Source of the DNA: Cycas panzhihuaensis
Lineage: Eukaryota > Cycadophyta
Assembly: GCA_023213395.1 (NCBI GenBank)
Contig: CM041465.1
Location: 20,398,001 to 20,462,000, forward strand
Length of the DNA stretch: 64,000 nt
Reading direction: 5' to 3'
Under the pieces are notes generated by a model. The model was not told the DNA's origin. It saw nothing but the letters and a program-made list of their open reading frames with translations, and did not search any database. Position 1 is the first letter of the stretch; each line of letters opens with the position of its first letter. Below are positions 10,376 through 21,149 of this stretch, piece after piece. The translations under genes and the position numbers were made by a program.

Positions 10376-12121
10376 ATGTGATGCTTCTCTCATCGCTTAT
10401 GTGGTCTACCTCCATTGTTAGAAGATCCCAGGTATCATCCTCTTCCTTCGTTGGATTCTGATTCAACTATGGAGGGATATCCTTCCGATTGGGCCTACCA
10501 AAGCTCAGCCTTAGGAACTCATGAGTTTCCCTCTTCTATTCTAGGATCCACCCAAGAGGGTGATGATCTTATTTACTACCCGGGTGACCAACATCACCCA
10601 CTTGATGTCCATCCCTCTACCCATGCGATAGAAGGATCTTTTCCTCTTGAGATTTGCCACTCAGTTGGTGATTCTTATAAAGAATGTCCCAAGGGATCTA
10701 CTTCGTTTGAGGTCCCGTCTACCTCTTACGATCATGTAGATACCCCTCCTGCTAATGTGGTTGAAGCTTTTAATGAGTGTCATCATGCTGCTTGTTTTTA
10801 ACCACGTCCTAGATGGTTTGAAGATGCTTTCCATGGGGGGGCCTCTTCCTCGTCTGCTCCTCCCCTACTTTCTTCATCCTCATCTACTCCTCTTGCAACA
10901 ACCAATCCCTTCGTGCCTACACATTCATCCCACTCCTTCCCTGTTGCTGTTGTAGGGATGCATGTTGCACCTCCTATCCCTCACCAAGGCCCTAGTGCTT
11001 CGGGGCCTTCTCGTGGTATGTCTTTCCCTTAGTTGAAGGTTAGCATACCTTTCCCTAACCAAACTAATGTGCCATCCCCCAATGTAGTGCATACCTTCTC
11101 TAGTAGGCCCATCAATCCTACTAACCCTCTAGCCATTAGTCATATGGGACCCACTCCCACACACCCTCAAAACTAACTTGCTGGTCCTTCCTTTTACATC
11201 CCCCCAGGGTACACTTCTCAACCTTGAGGGCAGGGTAGAGGGAACCACCTCCCAGCTTATGGAGTGGATCCGCTACACCCATATGGGATTGCCCCACTTA
11301 CGAGTGGCCTATATGGGAAAAACTTGGTTCCACATCCACCTTTTCCATCATCTAGCATAATCCCTTTTGTCGTGCCTTCGCAAGGGAACCTGACTCCCTC
11401 TCAAGGCACTTATCCTTAAGCTCCCTTCCAACAAGGGGTGTTTTCTCAAGGAGGGATGGGTGTATTGCCCCCGTCCGCTCCTTGCTCACTACCTACTACA
11501 TCATTCATTGATCCTACAGTCTAGGCAAGGGTACGTCCCTTCATGGACTATAGATCAACACCTTTATCTATTGAGGCATTGAGAACTAATATGCCGCCTT
11601 ATCCTCCTGAAGTTTCTAGATTTGACGGAACTTTGTCACAAGATCCAGCTGAACATGTGCGTAGTTTTTCTATGGTGTGTATAGACTACTGGGCTTACAA
11701 CCATATCCTAATGAAATTGTTTCCATGATCGTTGTAGGGCAATGCCCTTAAGTGGTTTTATCGCCTCCCTACCCACTCTATCTTTTCATTCCAGTAATTG
11801 GTGGATGAGTTCATCAACTACTTTGATGTAGCCCGTCCATTCGAGAGCGGAATGAAATCCCTCTTATCGCTCAAACAAGGTCATGATGAAATGAATAGTG
11901 ACTTTATGAGATGATTCCATGACCTACTTCACTCCACTAAGGCCATGTTACCCAAGGAGCTAAAGAGAGATCTTTTCGTTAACACACTTCATCCTAAAGT
12001 ACATGTGGAAGTTCTTAAAATGGAGGCAACTACATGCGACTCCACGATCACCAAGTGCCTAGTGTTGGAGGCTATTGAGATCCAAGCTGGACTCAAGAAG
12101 TCTTTCAAGCCCTCACAGTGA
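10376..12121 (+). pseudogene. gag: Gag, element F1
   Basis: The start is placed at ATG 10376, aligned with the open ATG at 51920 in element C; here the next codon is TGA where C has CGA. The N-terminal half (10415-10801) is a Ser/Pro-rich family-specific region with MEGYPSDWAYQ and STQEGDDLIYYPGDQ. The capsid-like Retrotrans_gag core spans 11543-12118: FDGTLSQDPAEHVRSFSM, then GNALKWFYRLPTHS and SLLSLKQGHDEMNSDFM. The gene ends at TGA 12119-12121 after KPSQ, the shared gag stop. The frame is the same as that of nucleocapsid and protease downstream. Confidence 0.8.
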
Positions 12122-13500
12122 CGTGAGGCACCACATTCAACCAAATATACTAAACCTTTGCAACCCACTAGGCCTTCCTCTCACCCGACTGAGACGAATT
12201 TAGATCCCCTCACATCTACTATACACTCATTCGAGTGTACGATGAAGGAGCTTAAACTCCAAGCCCCTTCATCTCCAACATCCAACAAACAAATTCAACA
12301 AGTAACTCAAGTTTCCCTCCCCAGGAGTGGAAACACCCAGTCCTCTCAAACGAGGAAGATAGATCCCCTACTTGAGAAGAAGTGGCACTCCATTCATGGG
12401 GAGTGCTTCCACGATGACTTGTGTTGTAGGGCTTAGCATCCCAAGGATGTCCCTCGATGTGACTCCTCTCCTAAACAGGCCTTAAGGCCTAATTTAGACC
12501 AACCAGTTCACAAGGATCTATTCCCCAAACATGGGGAAAAGGATCGTAACACCCAATCTAAGAATAATCAGAATCAAGGAAGATCGCCAAATTCTCGTCC
12601 TTCCTGTGATAAAGGGAAGGGCACCCGGGATTCGTCCTCTTCCTCATGTTCCCCTAACCATCGCACCCCATCACCTTCGCAGCCATGCAACAAGGGGAAG
12701 AAGGTGATCTGGTTGCTTAAGGCTACTCCTTCTTATGCCCTTACTCGGTCTCAAGCTGCCAAAGAAGCAGCTGATGCTTCTTTCTCTACTTCTTCTAATC
12801 CTCTTCCAGAGAACCCTCCTCCAGAAGTGCCTCTCTTCCCCAAGGCTATTATTGTGTGCTCGGGTGGTTACGATTTCTGAAGGGCACTTACCCAACCTAC
12901 CGTGAAGGGTAAGCCCTTCTCCATCGTGGATGAGCTTCATACCATTACTATAGGAATGTCCTTGATGGACATTTTGAGGAGTTGTCCCGAGTAGCAGACT
13001 CTCCTCCTGGAAGCTTTAAGATCAAATGACATACCTGTTCATGCTTTGGGTATTACCCAAAGTCGTGAACCTATTATTTTTTTTGATCCTAAGGACCTTC
13101 CTCCTACGTGTGAAAGGGAACGTTAGTGGAACTTCCCATTCACTATTACCATCGATATACCTGATTATACTCTGTGAAGGACTATTGTTGATAATAGTTC
13201 TTTCATGAATGCCATGCCCTTGCATGTCATGCAAGAGCTTGGTATTTCTACCCTGTAACCTGTTCCATGGTGATGCCAAAGTTATGATGGTAGTGGGAAG
13301 ACCCCATTGGGATTTGTCGCGATTCTACTCACCCTCAAGGGTAAGATTGTCCTTGCTACTGTTGTAGTCCTCAATGTCGACATCAACTACAACCTTCTCT
13401 TAGGTCATCCATGGATCGACCAGACGGGAGCCATGTGTTCGACTCTTTGGGGACAACTTAAATTCATCCATGATGGACAAATGAGAGTTATCCCCCGTTA
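12122..13500 (+). pseudogene. pol: Nucleocapsid-like region and aspartic protease, element F1
   Basis: This is the direct in-frame continuation past the gag TGA: the frame is open from 12122 to the TAG at 12434-12436. A zinc-knuckle-like motif (WHSIHGECFHDDLC) is at about 12385-12425. Protease lies at about 13020-13500: IVDNSSFMNAMP at the active site (degraded D-N-G) and YNLLLGHPWIDQTGA near the C-terminus. Several stops are single C-to-T or G-to-A changes in Gln, Arg or Trp codons when compared with C. Confidence 0.78.
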
Positions 13501-15115
13501 ATTCCCACTCACTAAACAAACTTGTCCTACTAATCAGCCAAGTCAAGGCCCTTCTACTCATGCCTTAACTTACTCCATTGGTATACCGAATTCATTTGAA
13601 GGAGATCCCGCATATTCTTTTTCTAGTCTCATGCGTTTTGCCCCTATTGGTGTTGGAAGCTACGGGTACATCACCTCGTTTAGTGATGATGAGTCATACG
13701 ATGAGGACAAGGATTGTCTCCACCCTGTCTCTTTCCTCCATGCTAATAGGTCGCACCTATCTCATTCTAGATCTTTATCTAGAACCTCTTTTATTAATGA
13801 GGCTAGCCACTCCTATGTGTTACATGTCATTGCTCATGTTGACTTGTCCGTCATCAGTTCTTCCCCTTCATCACCCCCTGCAGGTGATGGCTTCGAAGAA
13901 CTGCCTTTCGCTCTTTCTGAAGAGCCTCCTTTTGACTCTCTCTTAGAGTCTCGTGAGGAGGATGGGCAACCCAATGACCATCATGGTCCTGTTGCCTCCA
14001 CTTCCTCTAGCACTTCGTCTACTCAGAATAAGGTCATCCACGGGGTGGATTACTTCGAGGATGATGAAGCCTTGCTCGAGCACCTAGTGGGCTTCGTGCC
14101 TAATTTTCCTTTTAGTCACTACAAGCTTGGTCACCAAAAGATCCTTGTGATTGGGTCCACACTTACCGACCCAATCCCATCTCCTATTCCACCTCCTCCC
14201 ATTGACCTTGCCCCTCTCTACTTTGAAGAGGGGAATGCCATGTGCATAGGGGTAACCCAAGACATAGTCTTGGCCCCCGGCAAGGTCATTAAGGTTGGGA
14301 TGGAATGCTCTCCTGATGATGTAAGGGAGTACTCCCTTTTGTTCTAGGAGTTTCGGGACATTTTCGTGTGGGATTATGCTGACATGAAGGGAATTGACCT
14401 TTCTATTATTACCCATAATCTTACCACCATCCCTAGCACCCGCTCCATGCTCTAGAAGCAGCGTCCCCTTCACCCGAAGCTCTCATCCACTATCAAGATA
14501 GAGGTTGAGAAGCTCTTAGATGCTAGACTCATTACTTCCATTGACTACCCCAAGTGGGTCTCCAATATTATCCCTGTTGCTAAAAAGAATAGGGCGATTT
14601 ATATATGTGTCGACTTCTGCGACATTAACAATGCTTGTCCTAAGGACAACTTTCTGCTCCCCTTCATCAATCAAATCATTGATTGTACAGCTGGATTTGA
14701 AGTCATGTCCTTAATGGATAGCTTCTTTGGTTATAACTAGATCCAGATTTCTCCTAAAGACCACCACAAGATGGCCTTCACTACACCATGGGGTATGCTA
14801 CTTATCATAGAGCCATACATTTCATTTTCCATGACCTCATTGATAACACATTAGAGGTCTTCATGGATGACATGATGGGACTTTCACGTGTCAGGGCCCA
14901 TCATCCTTCTGACTTGCGGGCTATCTTCTCATGATGCCGCAAGTACCATGCTAGCTTAAACCTGCTCAAGTGTGTATTTGCTGTTATTTTGGGCAAACTC
15001 CTTGGATTTCTTGTATCCAAACAAGGAATCTAGATTGATCTTGATAAGGTCAGGGTAATCCTTGACATGCCACCCCCTAGAACCCAACGACAGATTAAGT
15101 CATTTCTAGGTAGGC
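13501..15115 (+). pseudogene. pol: Linker and reverse transcriptase, element F1
   Basis: A long Ser/Pro/acidic linker is open from 13631 to 14347 and contains the block GVDYFEDDEALLEHLVG and the LYFEEGNAMCIGVTQDI region. RT starts near 14460 with KLSSTIKIEVEKLLDARL, then YPKWVSNIIPVAKKN and CPKDNF. At about 14794 some 43 bp present in C and R are deleted, removing the motif FAYKVMPFGLKNAGA and shifting the frame. The catalytic box is still readable as VFMDDMMGLS at about 14860. The gene is non-functional. Confidence 0.8.
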
Positions 15116-15640
15116 TCAATTTTCTCAGGTGCTTCTTGGCAGACTTCGCCATAAGCGATAAACCCCTTACGAGCCTATTGAAGAAGGGAGCTCCTTTTGT
15201 TTAGTCTAACAAGACCCAAAAGACCTTCGAAGGACTTAAGGAAGCCCTTGCTTCCACTCCTATGCTAGCCCCCCCTCACTTTAATAGACCCTTCATTCTT
15301 TATACCTCGGTGACTGACGAGTCCTTGGGCACCGTGTTAGCTTAGGAGGATGACTCAGGAACCGAGAGGGCTATTTATTTCATCAGTCGTACCCTCATGG
15401 CTACTGAACTTAACTACTCTCCTACCGAGAAGGAGTGTCTCTCCTTGGTCCACACGACCAAGAAGTTTAGACACTACTTACTTGGTAATACCACCAAGGT
15501 AATTGTCTAATCCGATCCCTTGCGATGCTTGCTCACTCATTTGGATTTGATGGGTAGGGCTGGTGGTTGGGTCGTCCTACTTCAAGAATTCGACCTACAT
15601 ATCGTTAACCAAAAATCAAAGAAAGGAATGGTGGTGGCCG
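15116..15640 (+). pseudogene. pol: RNase H (gypsy type), element F1
   Basis: Connection and RNase H domain follow RT: LYTSVTDESLGTVL (first Asp retained), [19 protein letters not shown] and [16 protein letters not shown]. Stops replace Trp at about 15203, Gln at 15345 and Gln at 15510, all consistent with C-to-T or G-to-A changes. The domain ends near VNQKSKKGMVVAE, after which a short linker leads straight to the integrase without an aRNH. Confidence 0.78.
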
Positions 15641-17004
15641 AGTAGCTCATAGACGCCCCTATTCCTAACTCCTCTAATGCTCCTGTTGACGATTCTCTCC
15701 CTAATGAGTCTATCTTGATGATTCAAAACATCTCTTCCCATTCACTCATCGACAATGAGTGGTATGGCGATATAGTGTGGTATCTCACATAATAGCAATA
15801 CCGCCCTAATGCTAGTAGTAAAGTTAGATCTTACATCCAGACTTCTGCTAGGCAATACTTCCTCATGGATGAAGTATTATATAAGAGGTCCTTCGATGGG
15901 ATCCTCGTCTGCTGCATCACTGCCAATGAAGCTAGCCAAATACTCTACAAATGCCACCATGGTATTTGTGGGGGTCACTTTGGGGGCCAGTCTATGGCTC
16001 AGAGGATCCTTCGCATAGGTTATTTCTAGCCGTCCCTTTTCAAGAATGCCCATGCCTTTGCTATGAGATGTCGACGATGTCAAGAATTCACCAACATCTC
16101 CCATGTGCCTTCTGAGGCCCTTCTCCCCATTATTTCTCCATGGCCTTTTGCTTAGTGGGGATTAGACCTCATCGAGGCTATTTCTCCACCTTCGTCATTG
16201 CAGCATAAGTTTATCTTGATTGCCATGGAATATTTTACCAAATGGGTGGAGGCCATTCCCTTAATTACTACTCTTAGTAAAATGATAGCCACATTCATTT
16301 ACCAGCACATCATTTACCGTTTCAGGATTCTAGATGTCCTAATCACTGACAATGGAACCCCCTTTTGTAATAAGGAGATGGATGAGCTTTGCGAGAAGTT
16401 CAAGATTTCTCACAAAACTTCTTCTCCTTACTACCCTCAAGCAAATAGCCAAGTGGAGTCTTTCAATAAGACTCTCGTCAATATCCTAAAGAAAACCATT
16501 GCTCAGTCTCAAAAGGACTGGCACCTCCAGCCGCCTTCTACTTTATGGGCATATCGCACCTCTATTTGTTCCACCATGGGAATGACCCCATTCTCCCTAG
16601 TCTACAATACTGAGGCAGTACTCCCACTGGAGGTAGAGATTCTTTCTTTGTGAGTCTCTCTTCGAGGTCTCATCGAGGAAGAGTCGATCTGTCAGGCTCA
16701 CCTTCTGGACCTCAAGGATTTGGACAAGAGATGCTTAACTGCTTATCAGGCTAATCTAGCATCCAAAGCTCACTCGCAAAGGACCTACGACAAATATATT
16801 CGTTCCCGCCCTTTATTTCCTGGGGACCACATCCTCAAGCTTGAATATCTTCATGACCGTTTGACCAAATTTAAACCTTGATGGGTTGGCCCTTTCATCA
16901 TTGTTGAGACTCTCGGTAATGGTGCTTATAGGATTGCCACCCTAGAAGGTCTTGAGTTTGATAAAGTTATTAATGGGAAATTCCTTAAGAAGTTTTACTC
17001 GTGA
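15641..17004 (+). pseudogene. pol: Integrase, element F1
   Basis: The HHCC region is at about 15850-16090 (KCHHGICGGHFGG and CRRCQEFTNISH). The catalytic core is mostly open at 16198-16653: the first Asp is in GLDLIEAI at 16164, the second in VLITDNGTPFCN, and the Glu in SQVESFNKTLVN, so DDE is complete. The GPY/F-like tail (VGPFIIVETLGNGAYRI) ends at TGA 17002-17004. Several stops elsewhere inactivate it. This is one of the best-preserved integrase cores in the window. Confidence 0.82.
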
Positions 17005-17047
17005 CCTTATTGTCACCTTGCCCACACTCTGAAATGAGCCTAAACTA

Positions 17048-17104
17048 CCATCTTAAGTTGTTCCCATTCCTCCCAGCCATGGATAGAATGGCAACTTAGG
17101 ATGG
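17048..17104 (+). other. Conserved stem-loop after integrase, F1
   Basis: Arms CCATCTTAAGTTG (17048-17060) and CAACTTAGGATGG (17092-17104) pair with one G-T pair in RNA, and inner CATTC/GAATG adds five more pairs. The same structure follows integrase in R (35886-35943) and C (58616-58672) with different but still pairing bases. It lies between two convergent genes. Confidence 0.6.
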
Positions 17105-17629
17105 CCTCCTCTTTTCTTTCCAGTTCCTCCCATGGAACCCGCATTACTATATCCCTTTGGGGCCTCTTCCTATTTGGGTATCCCCCAGTTAGGATGATGC
17201 TCTGGAGTATCATTACTCCCCTTCTCGCTCAGTGTTTCCTTTGCATATCTCGCTATGCTCCTCAGTGGATGTGCATGTCACTTTATCTCTAACCCCACAT
17301 GTGCCTATCACCTCTACTCATAGTGGACGTGTGTGATCCTGTTAGATATATAGCCATGCATGGAATGAAATATGTGTATCATATAACAAAGCATATATAA
17401 CATACAAAATAAAACATACATGTCATCTGCCACACATGATATACACATCATCTCATATCAAAATGGGGTCCCAATTATCCCGTATATATATATACATCAA
17501 AATCACATGTCACATCATACATATGGGAAGCCGATATCCTTGCAGGAGGGGTACAATCATATGACTCTATATATGACCCCTTAGAGGCCCGTGCTTTCCC
17601 CTGTCAAAATCAAATACATATGTCCTATT
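17105..17629. other. Non-coding spacer between integrase and antisense PMD gene, F1
   Basis: No gene is visible. An A/T-rich block at 17330-17540 with repeated TATATA and ACATAC-like text is shared with G, R (35400-35650) and C (58920-59110). Both convergent transcripts would have to end here or beyond, but I cannot point to a clear polyadenylation signal. Confidence 0.55.
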
Positions 17630-18244
17630 CTACTGCTGCCCCACTCTTGGGGTACCATCTCCTGGTCGGTGTGATCCCTCTCTTCGGGACCACATCCCTT
17701 TGAGGCTCCTCCTGGGCCTCCATGAGCTCCCTGCCTCACTCCCCTCATCATGTGGTCGTCTCAGGGTTATCACTGCCATGTGGGTGTATGTCCTACCTCG
17801 ACGCCACCTGGTCTACCAGCTGATCATATCGAGCCTGGATATGATCCCTCTCTCCTTCTACTCCTCGGAGTCTCTACTCCATGCTCTGAAACCTCTCCTT
17901 TGTCCCTCAGAGATGCTCCTCTAGGACCGCTAGTCAGACCATGCTCCTTGTATCTCCACTTGCTCCTCCCTGGGCCTCTAGAGCCTATACGCGACCTCTC
18001 AACATGTCTCGCTTGCCCTTGGCCTCATCCAGCTCTTGTTGCATCCATCCCCTGAATGTTATATGCTCCTGGGACTCCGCAGCCTAGATATCTTTTGCCC
18101 TCATCAATGGGGTGAATGCTGCCATGTGGGCACCTACCGATCTAGGTGCATCCTCTGCCTGGATGGGCAGCTGCCCCTCTGCGTATACCTGAGGGAACAT
18201 CTCCCTCACCATGGCCTCTACCAACTACCTAATCTCCGTGATAC
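17630..18244 (-). pseudogene. Antisense PMD gene, exon 2, F1
   Basis: This is the C-terminal exon. Joined to exon 1 by the intron at 18245-18354 (phase 1), it reads GITEIR, then LVEAMVREMFPQVYAEGQLP, IQAEDAPRSVGAHMAAF and DIWVAESQEH, a helix-rich stretch that may be a coiled coil. It ends with a basic tail and the stop at 17630-17632 (TPRVGQQ-stop). The same protein tail is seen in R (34651-35255) and C (59210-59775). There is no known catalytic domain here; stops such as the one after EIR make it inactive. Confidence 0.65.
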
Positions 18245-18354
18245 CTGCAAATCTAACATACCATATGTTAGTATATATCCAATAACATGCCAAAATAAAA
18301 CCAAATCAAACTATATATCCGATTATCAAACGACGGGAAATGGTTAGGCCTCAC
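18245..18354 (-). other. Spliceosomal intron in antisense PMD gene, F1
   Basis: On the minus strand the donor is GCAG|GTGAGG (intron from 18354) and the acceptor TTTGCAG|GTATC (ending 18245), 110 bp. Removing it joins G of one codon to GT of the next (phase 1) and restores the frame. The intron sits at the same site in R (114 bp), G (124 bp) and C (111 bp). An A/T-rich, pyrimidine-poor interior with ACTAAC-like text upstream of the acceptor could serve as branch point. Confidence 0.7.
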
Positions 18355-18624
18355 CTGCTATGGCTGCCGGCTCCTCTACCCATGTGATAACCTCTCCTCC
18401 TGGCTCTCCACCAACTGCTAGTACATCCTCCTTAGGTACCACCTCTGCCTGAGCCTCTCTCCTCACTAGGACTAGCTCAGCTGTCACCTCTCCATATCTC
18501 CTCATGATCTGTAGCCTGAGGGCCCTCGTCACTGGCCCCCTGCTCTCCTCTGCAGCCCTCGATGGGCCTGCCTCTTTTCTGGCAGTCTTGGATGGTCCCA
18601 CTGCTCCTCCTGCTATCCCCGATG
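18355..18624 (-). pseudogene. Antisense PMD gene, 3' part of exon 1, F1 (split by copia)
   Basis: The minus-strand ORF reads through RAAEESRGPVTRALRLQIMR and VLAVGGEPGGEVITWVEEPA and meets the splice donor at 18354. It is the low-complexity, Glu/Val/Gly-rich C-terminal part of exon 1. The copia element at 18625-24556 separates it from the PMD domain; the CGATG duplication at 18620-18624 and 24557-24561 shows the two sides were once joined. Confidence 0.65.
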
Positions 18625-18969
18625 TGTTAAGGGAATGGATCTAGGGATCTAGTGCACTAACACTACACAATGGTAAATAATGGAGACAAGCATAATGTAC
18701 TCAAGCTCAAAGAGGAGAAGTGTAGAATATATTCACTCTCCATGTAATTTTAGCTTATATAATGAGGATGCTCATTAGGGTTTAGAATTTGAGTTTTCCC
18801 TCCCAATGACATTCAAATGAGATTACATAAAATTACAATGAAATGAACTTTATGTCATTTCACTTAAGTGACTTACGCATAGTCACCTTATCCTAAAGTT
18901 ATAAATATAATAGTGACTTTATCTAATTCTAACTTCATAAAATGACCATGTGACATTAACATCGTCACA
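18625..18969 (-). repeat. 3' LTR of the copia element
   Basis: This 345-bp LTR is nearly the same as 24191-24556, lacking about 20 bp present there around 24265. The adjacent sequence 18970-18985 reads, on the minus strand, AAGGGGGGGAT directly before TGTGACG: a typical polypurine tract. That fixes this copy as the 3' LTR. Confidence 0.9.
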
Positions 18970-19469
18970 ATCCCCCCCTTAATGGAAGAAGGTCATTTTC
19001 CTTTATCCTATTCTAATCTATGAGGTCTTCATTATAGCCTCATTATTACATTGAGAAAAAATTCTACAACCTACAAGACACTTTTATGGGAAAACCCTCA
19101 GGGGAATAAAAACCCACGGACTTGACTTCCTATTCTATGAAGTGGCTCAAATGGCTCTTTAAGTGTATCCAGAAAGCCAAGTAGTACAAGTTGGTTGTGC
19201 AACTTCAATCTGTTGAGTCTCCATATACCATTTCATCATCCTCCATGCCCTTTCAGGTTTTCATAGGTTCTGATTTTCGAAATAAGTACAACCCAACTCC
19301 TTTCATGCCCATGAGGGATTTTCATGAATGGGAGAGAGCAGAGACTTACTCTAATCCTTCCGCGCCCACAAGGGGTTTTCACAAATGGGATAGAGTATGC
19401 TAGTCCTGTGTACCATCTCCTTCAATCAGTTGGAGATGGAGGCCCTAAGGCCGAGCTACTGTCGAAACT

Positions 19470-20985
19470 ATTCAAACTTCACCCTTTGCAGCGGTTTGGT
19501 GAAGATATCAGCCACTTGATCTGCTGTGGGGTAATGTTCCAACTGTATTGTGCCGTCATGGACTAGTTCCTAGATCCTGTGGACTTTTGTACTAATGTGC
19601 TTTGTATGATCATGAAAAATAGGATTCTTGGCCATGTGGATTGTTGACTGATTGTCCACATGTAAGCTCGTTGGACCTGTCTGGGTGATATCCAAAGTAT
19701 GTAATAATTTGCGAAGCTATATCACCTCCTTGCTAGTCTCAGAAGCAGCTATGTATTCGACTTCAGTAGTAGAATCTACAGTGATTTTCTGCTGCCTTAA
19801 CCACCATGAAATTAGAGCTGTTCTAAGAAATGTGATGTACCCGAACATTGATCTTCCTATATTTTTGTCACCAGAAAAATCTGAGTCTGTGTATGCTGTA
19901 AGTTTGAAATCATTATTGTGCTCATACAACAAACCAAGTTTGCTAGTTGTCTTTAGGTACTTCAACACTCGTATTGCTGCTTGCCAATGGTTCTGCTTTG
20001 GAGTTGTCATGTGATGAGTAAGAATGCCAATAGCATAGGTAATATCTGGCCTTATGTTGGTAACATAAATGAGGCTACCTACAAGTTGTCGATAGAGTGT
20101 TGCGTCTACCTCTGGAGTGTCTTCATCGGAAAGTTTGGCATTAGGCTCCATTGGAGTATACACTATTTTGGCATCTTCTAATCCGAACTTGATTAGAAGA
20201 TCGTTGATATATTTTCCTTGGGAGAGAAAAAATTTTCCACTGCATTGAGTTACCTCAATTCCCAAGTAATATCTCATTAGTCTGAGGTTAGGCAGTTCAA
20301 AGGATTTTGACAAGTCCATCTTTGATTTGCTAATATCCTGCTCACTATTTCCAGTTATCAGCATGTCATCCACAAAAATTAGGAGATATGTGACTTTGTC
20401 TTTTTCTCTCTTAATAAACAAAGTTGCATCAACATCTTGATAGTCACATATCTCATATCCAAGTTACCTCATTTTATTAGACAACTTGGTGAACCAAGCG
20501 CGAGGGGCTTGTTTTAGGCCATATAACGACTTTTTTAGTCTACACACTTTCTGCTCCTGTCCTGCTATCTCAAAGCCTTCAGGCTGTATCATGTAGATTT
20601 CTTCTTCCAAATCTCCATTGAGAAAAGCAATTTTCACATCGAATTGGTGGATTTTCCAACCCTATTGAGCAGCCAAGGCCACAAGTGCTCTGATTATGGG
20701 CCATTTGGTAGTTGGTGCGAAGACTTCTATGTAGTTGATGCCTTCCCTTTAAGTGAATCCTTTTGCGACCAACCTCGCCTTGTGTTTTTCAAGGGTGCCA
20801 TCTGATCTGTACTTATTTTTGAACACCCATTTATTTCTAACTACCTTCCTTCCCAAAGGCAGATCAATGAGCTCCCATGTACCGTTCTTGATCAAGGATT
20901 GGTATTCCTCATTCATGGCATTTCTCCAAACTGTGTGTTTCACAGCTTCTTAGTATGATAGAGGCTCGTCATTTGAAGCAAGGTG
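19470..20985 (-). pseudogene. pol: Copia reverse transcriptase and RNase H
   Basis: RT starts with NDEPLSY-EAVKHTVWRNAM and NGTWELIDLPLGRKVVRNKW (20943-20749), typical of RVT_2. The catalytic box is LLIFVDDMLITG at about 20390. Downstream are GSLIYVTNIRPDITYAIGIL and the RNase H part (AYTDSDFSGD, STTEVEYIAASE), ending with the AKNPIFHDHTKHI and VADIFTKPLQ motifs near 19500. The section at 20421-20749 is interrupted by a frameshift or stop. The copia-type D-S-D and E residues of RNase H are visible. Confidence 0.88.
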
Positions 20986-21149
20986 CAGTTCTGCTAATTC
21001 AAGCTCTATGGGAAGTGATGTTTGCTCCCTTACTCTGTAGGTACCACTTCGAGTGCCAGTTTTACCTACCTCATCAGATCTCAAGTCTTTGTGTAACTAG
21101 TAGGCTTCTCGAAAACCTTTTGTTGGGAATGAGGTTTTCATTTCCATAA

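Noticed and set aside
14084-14473. Minus-strand ORF of 129 residues opposite the F1 linker
   Set aside because: Antisense shadow of the pol frame; codon-level similarity to other copies follows the sense frame.
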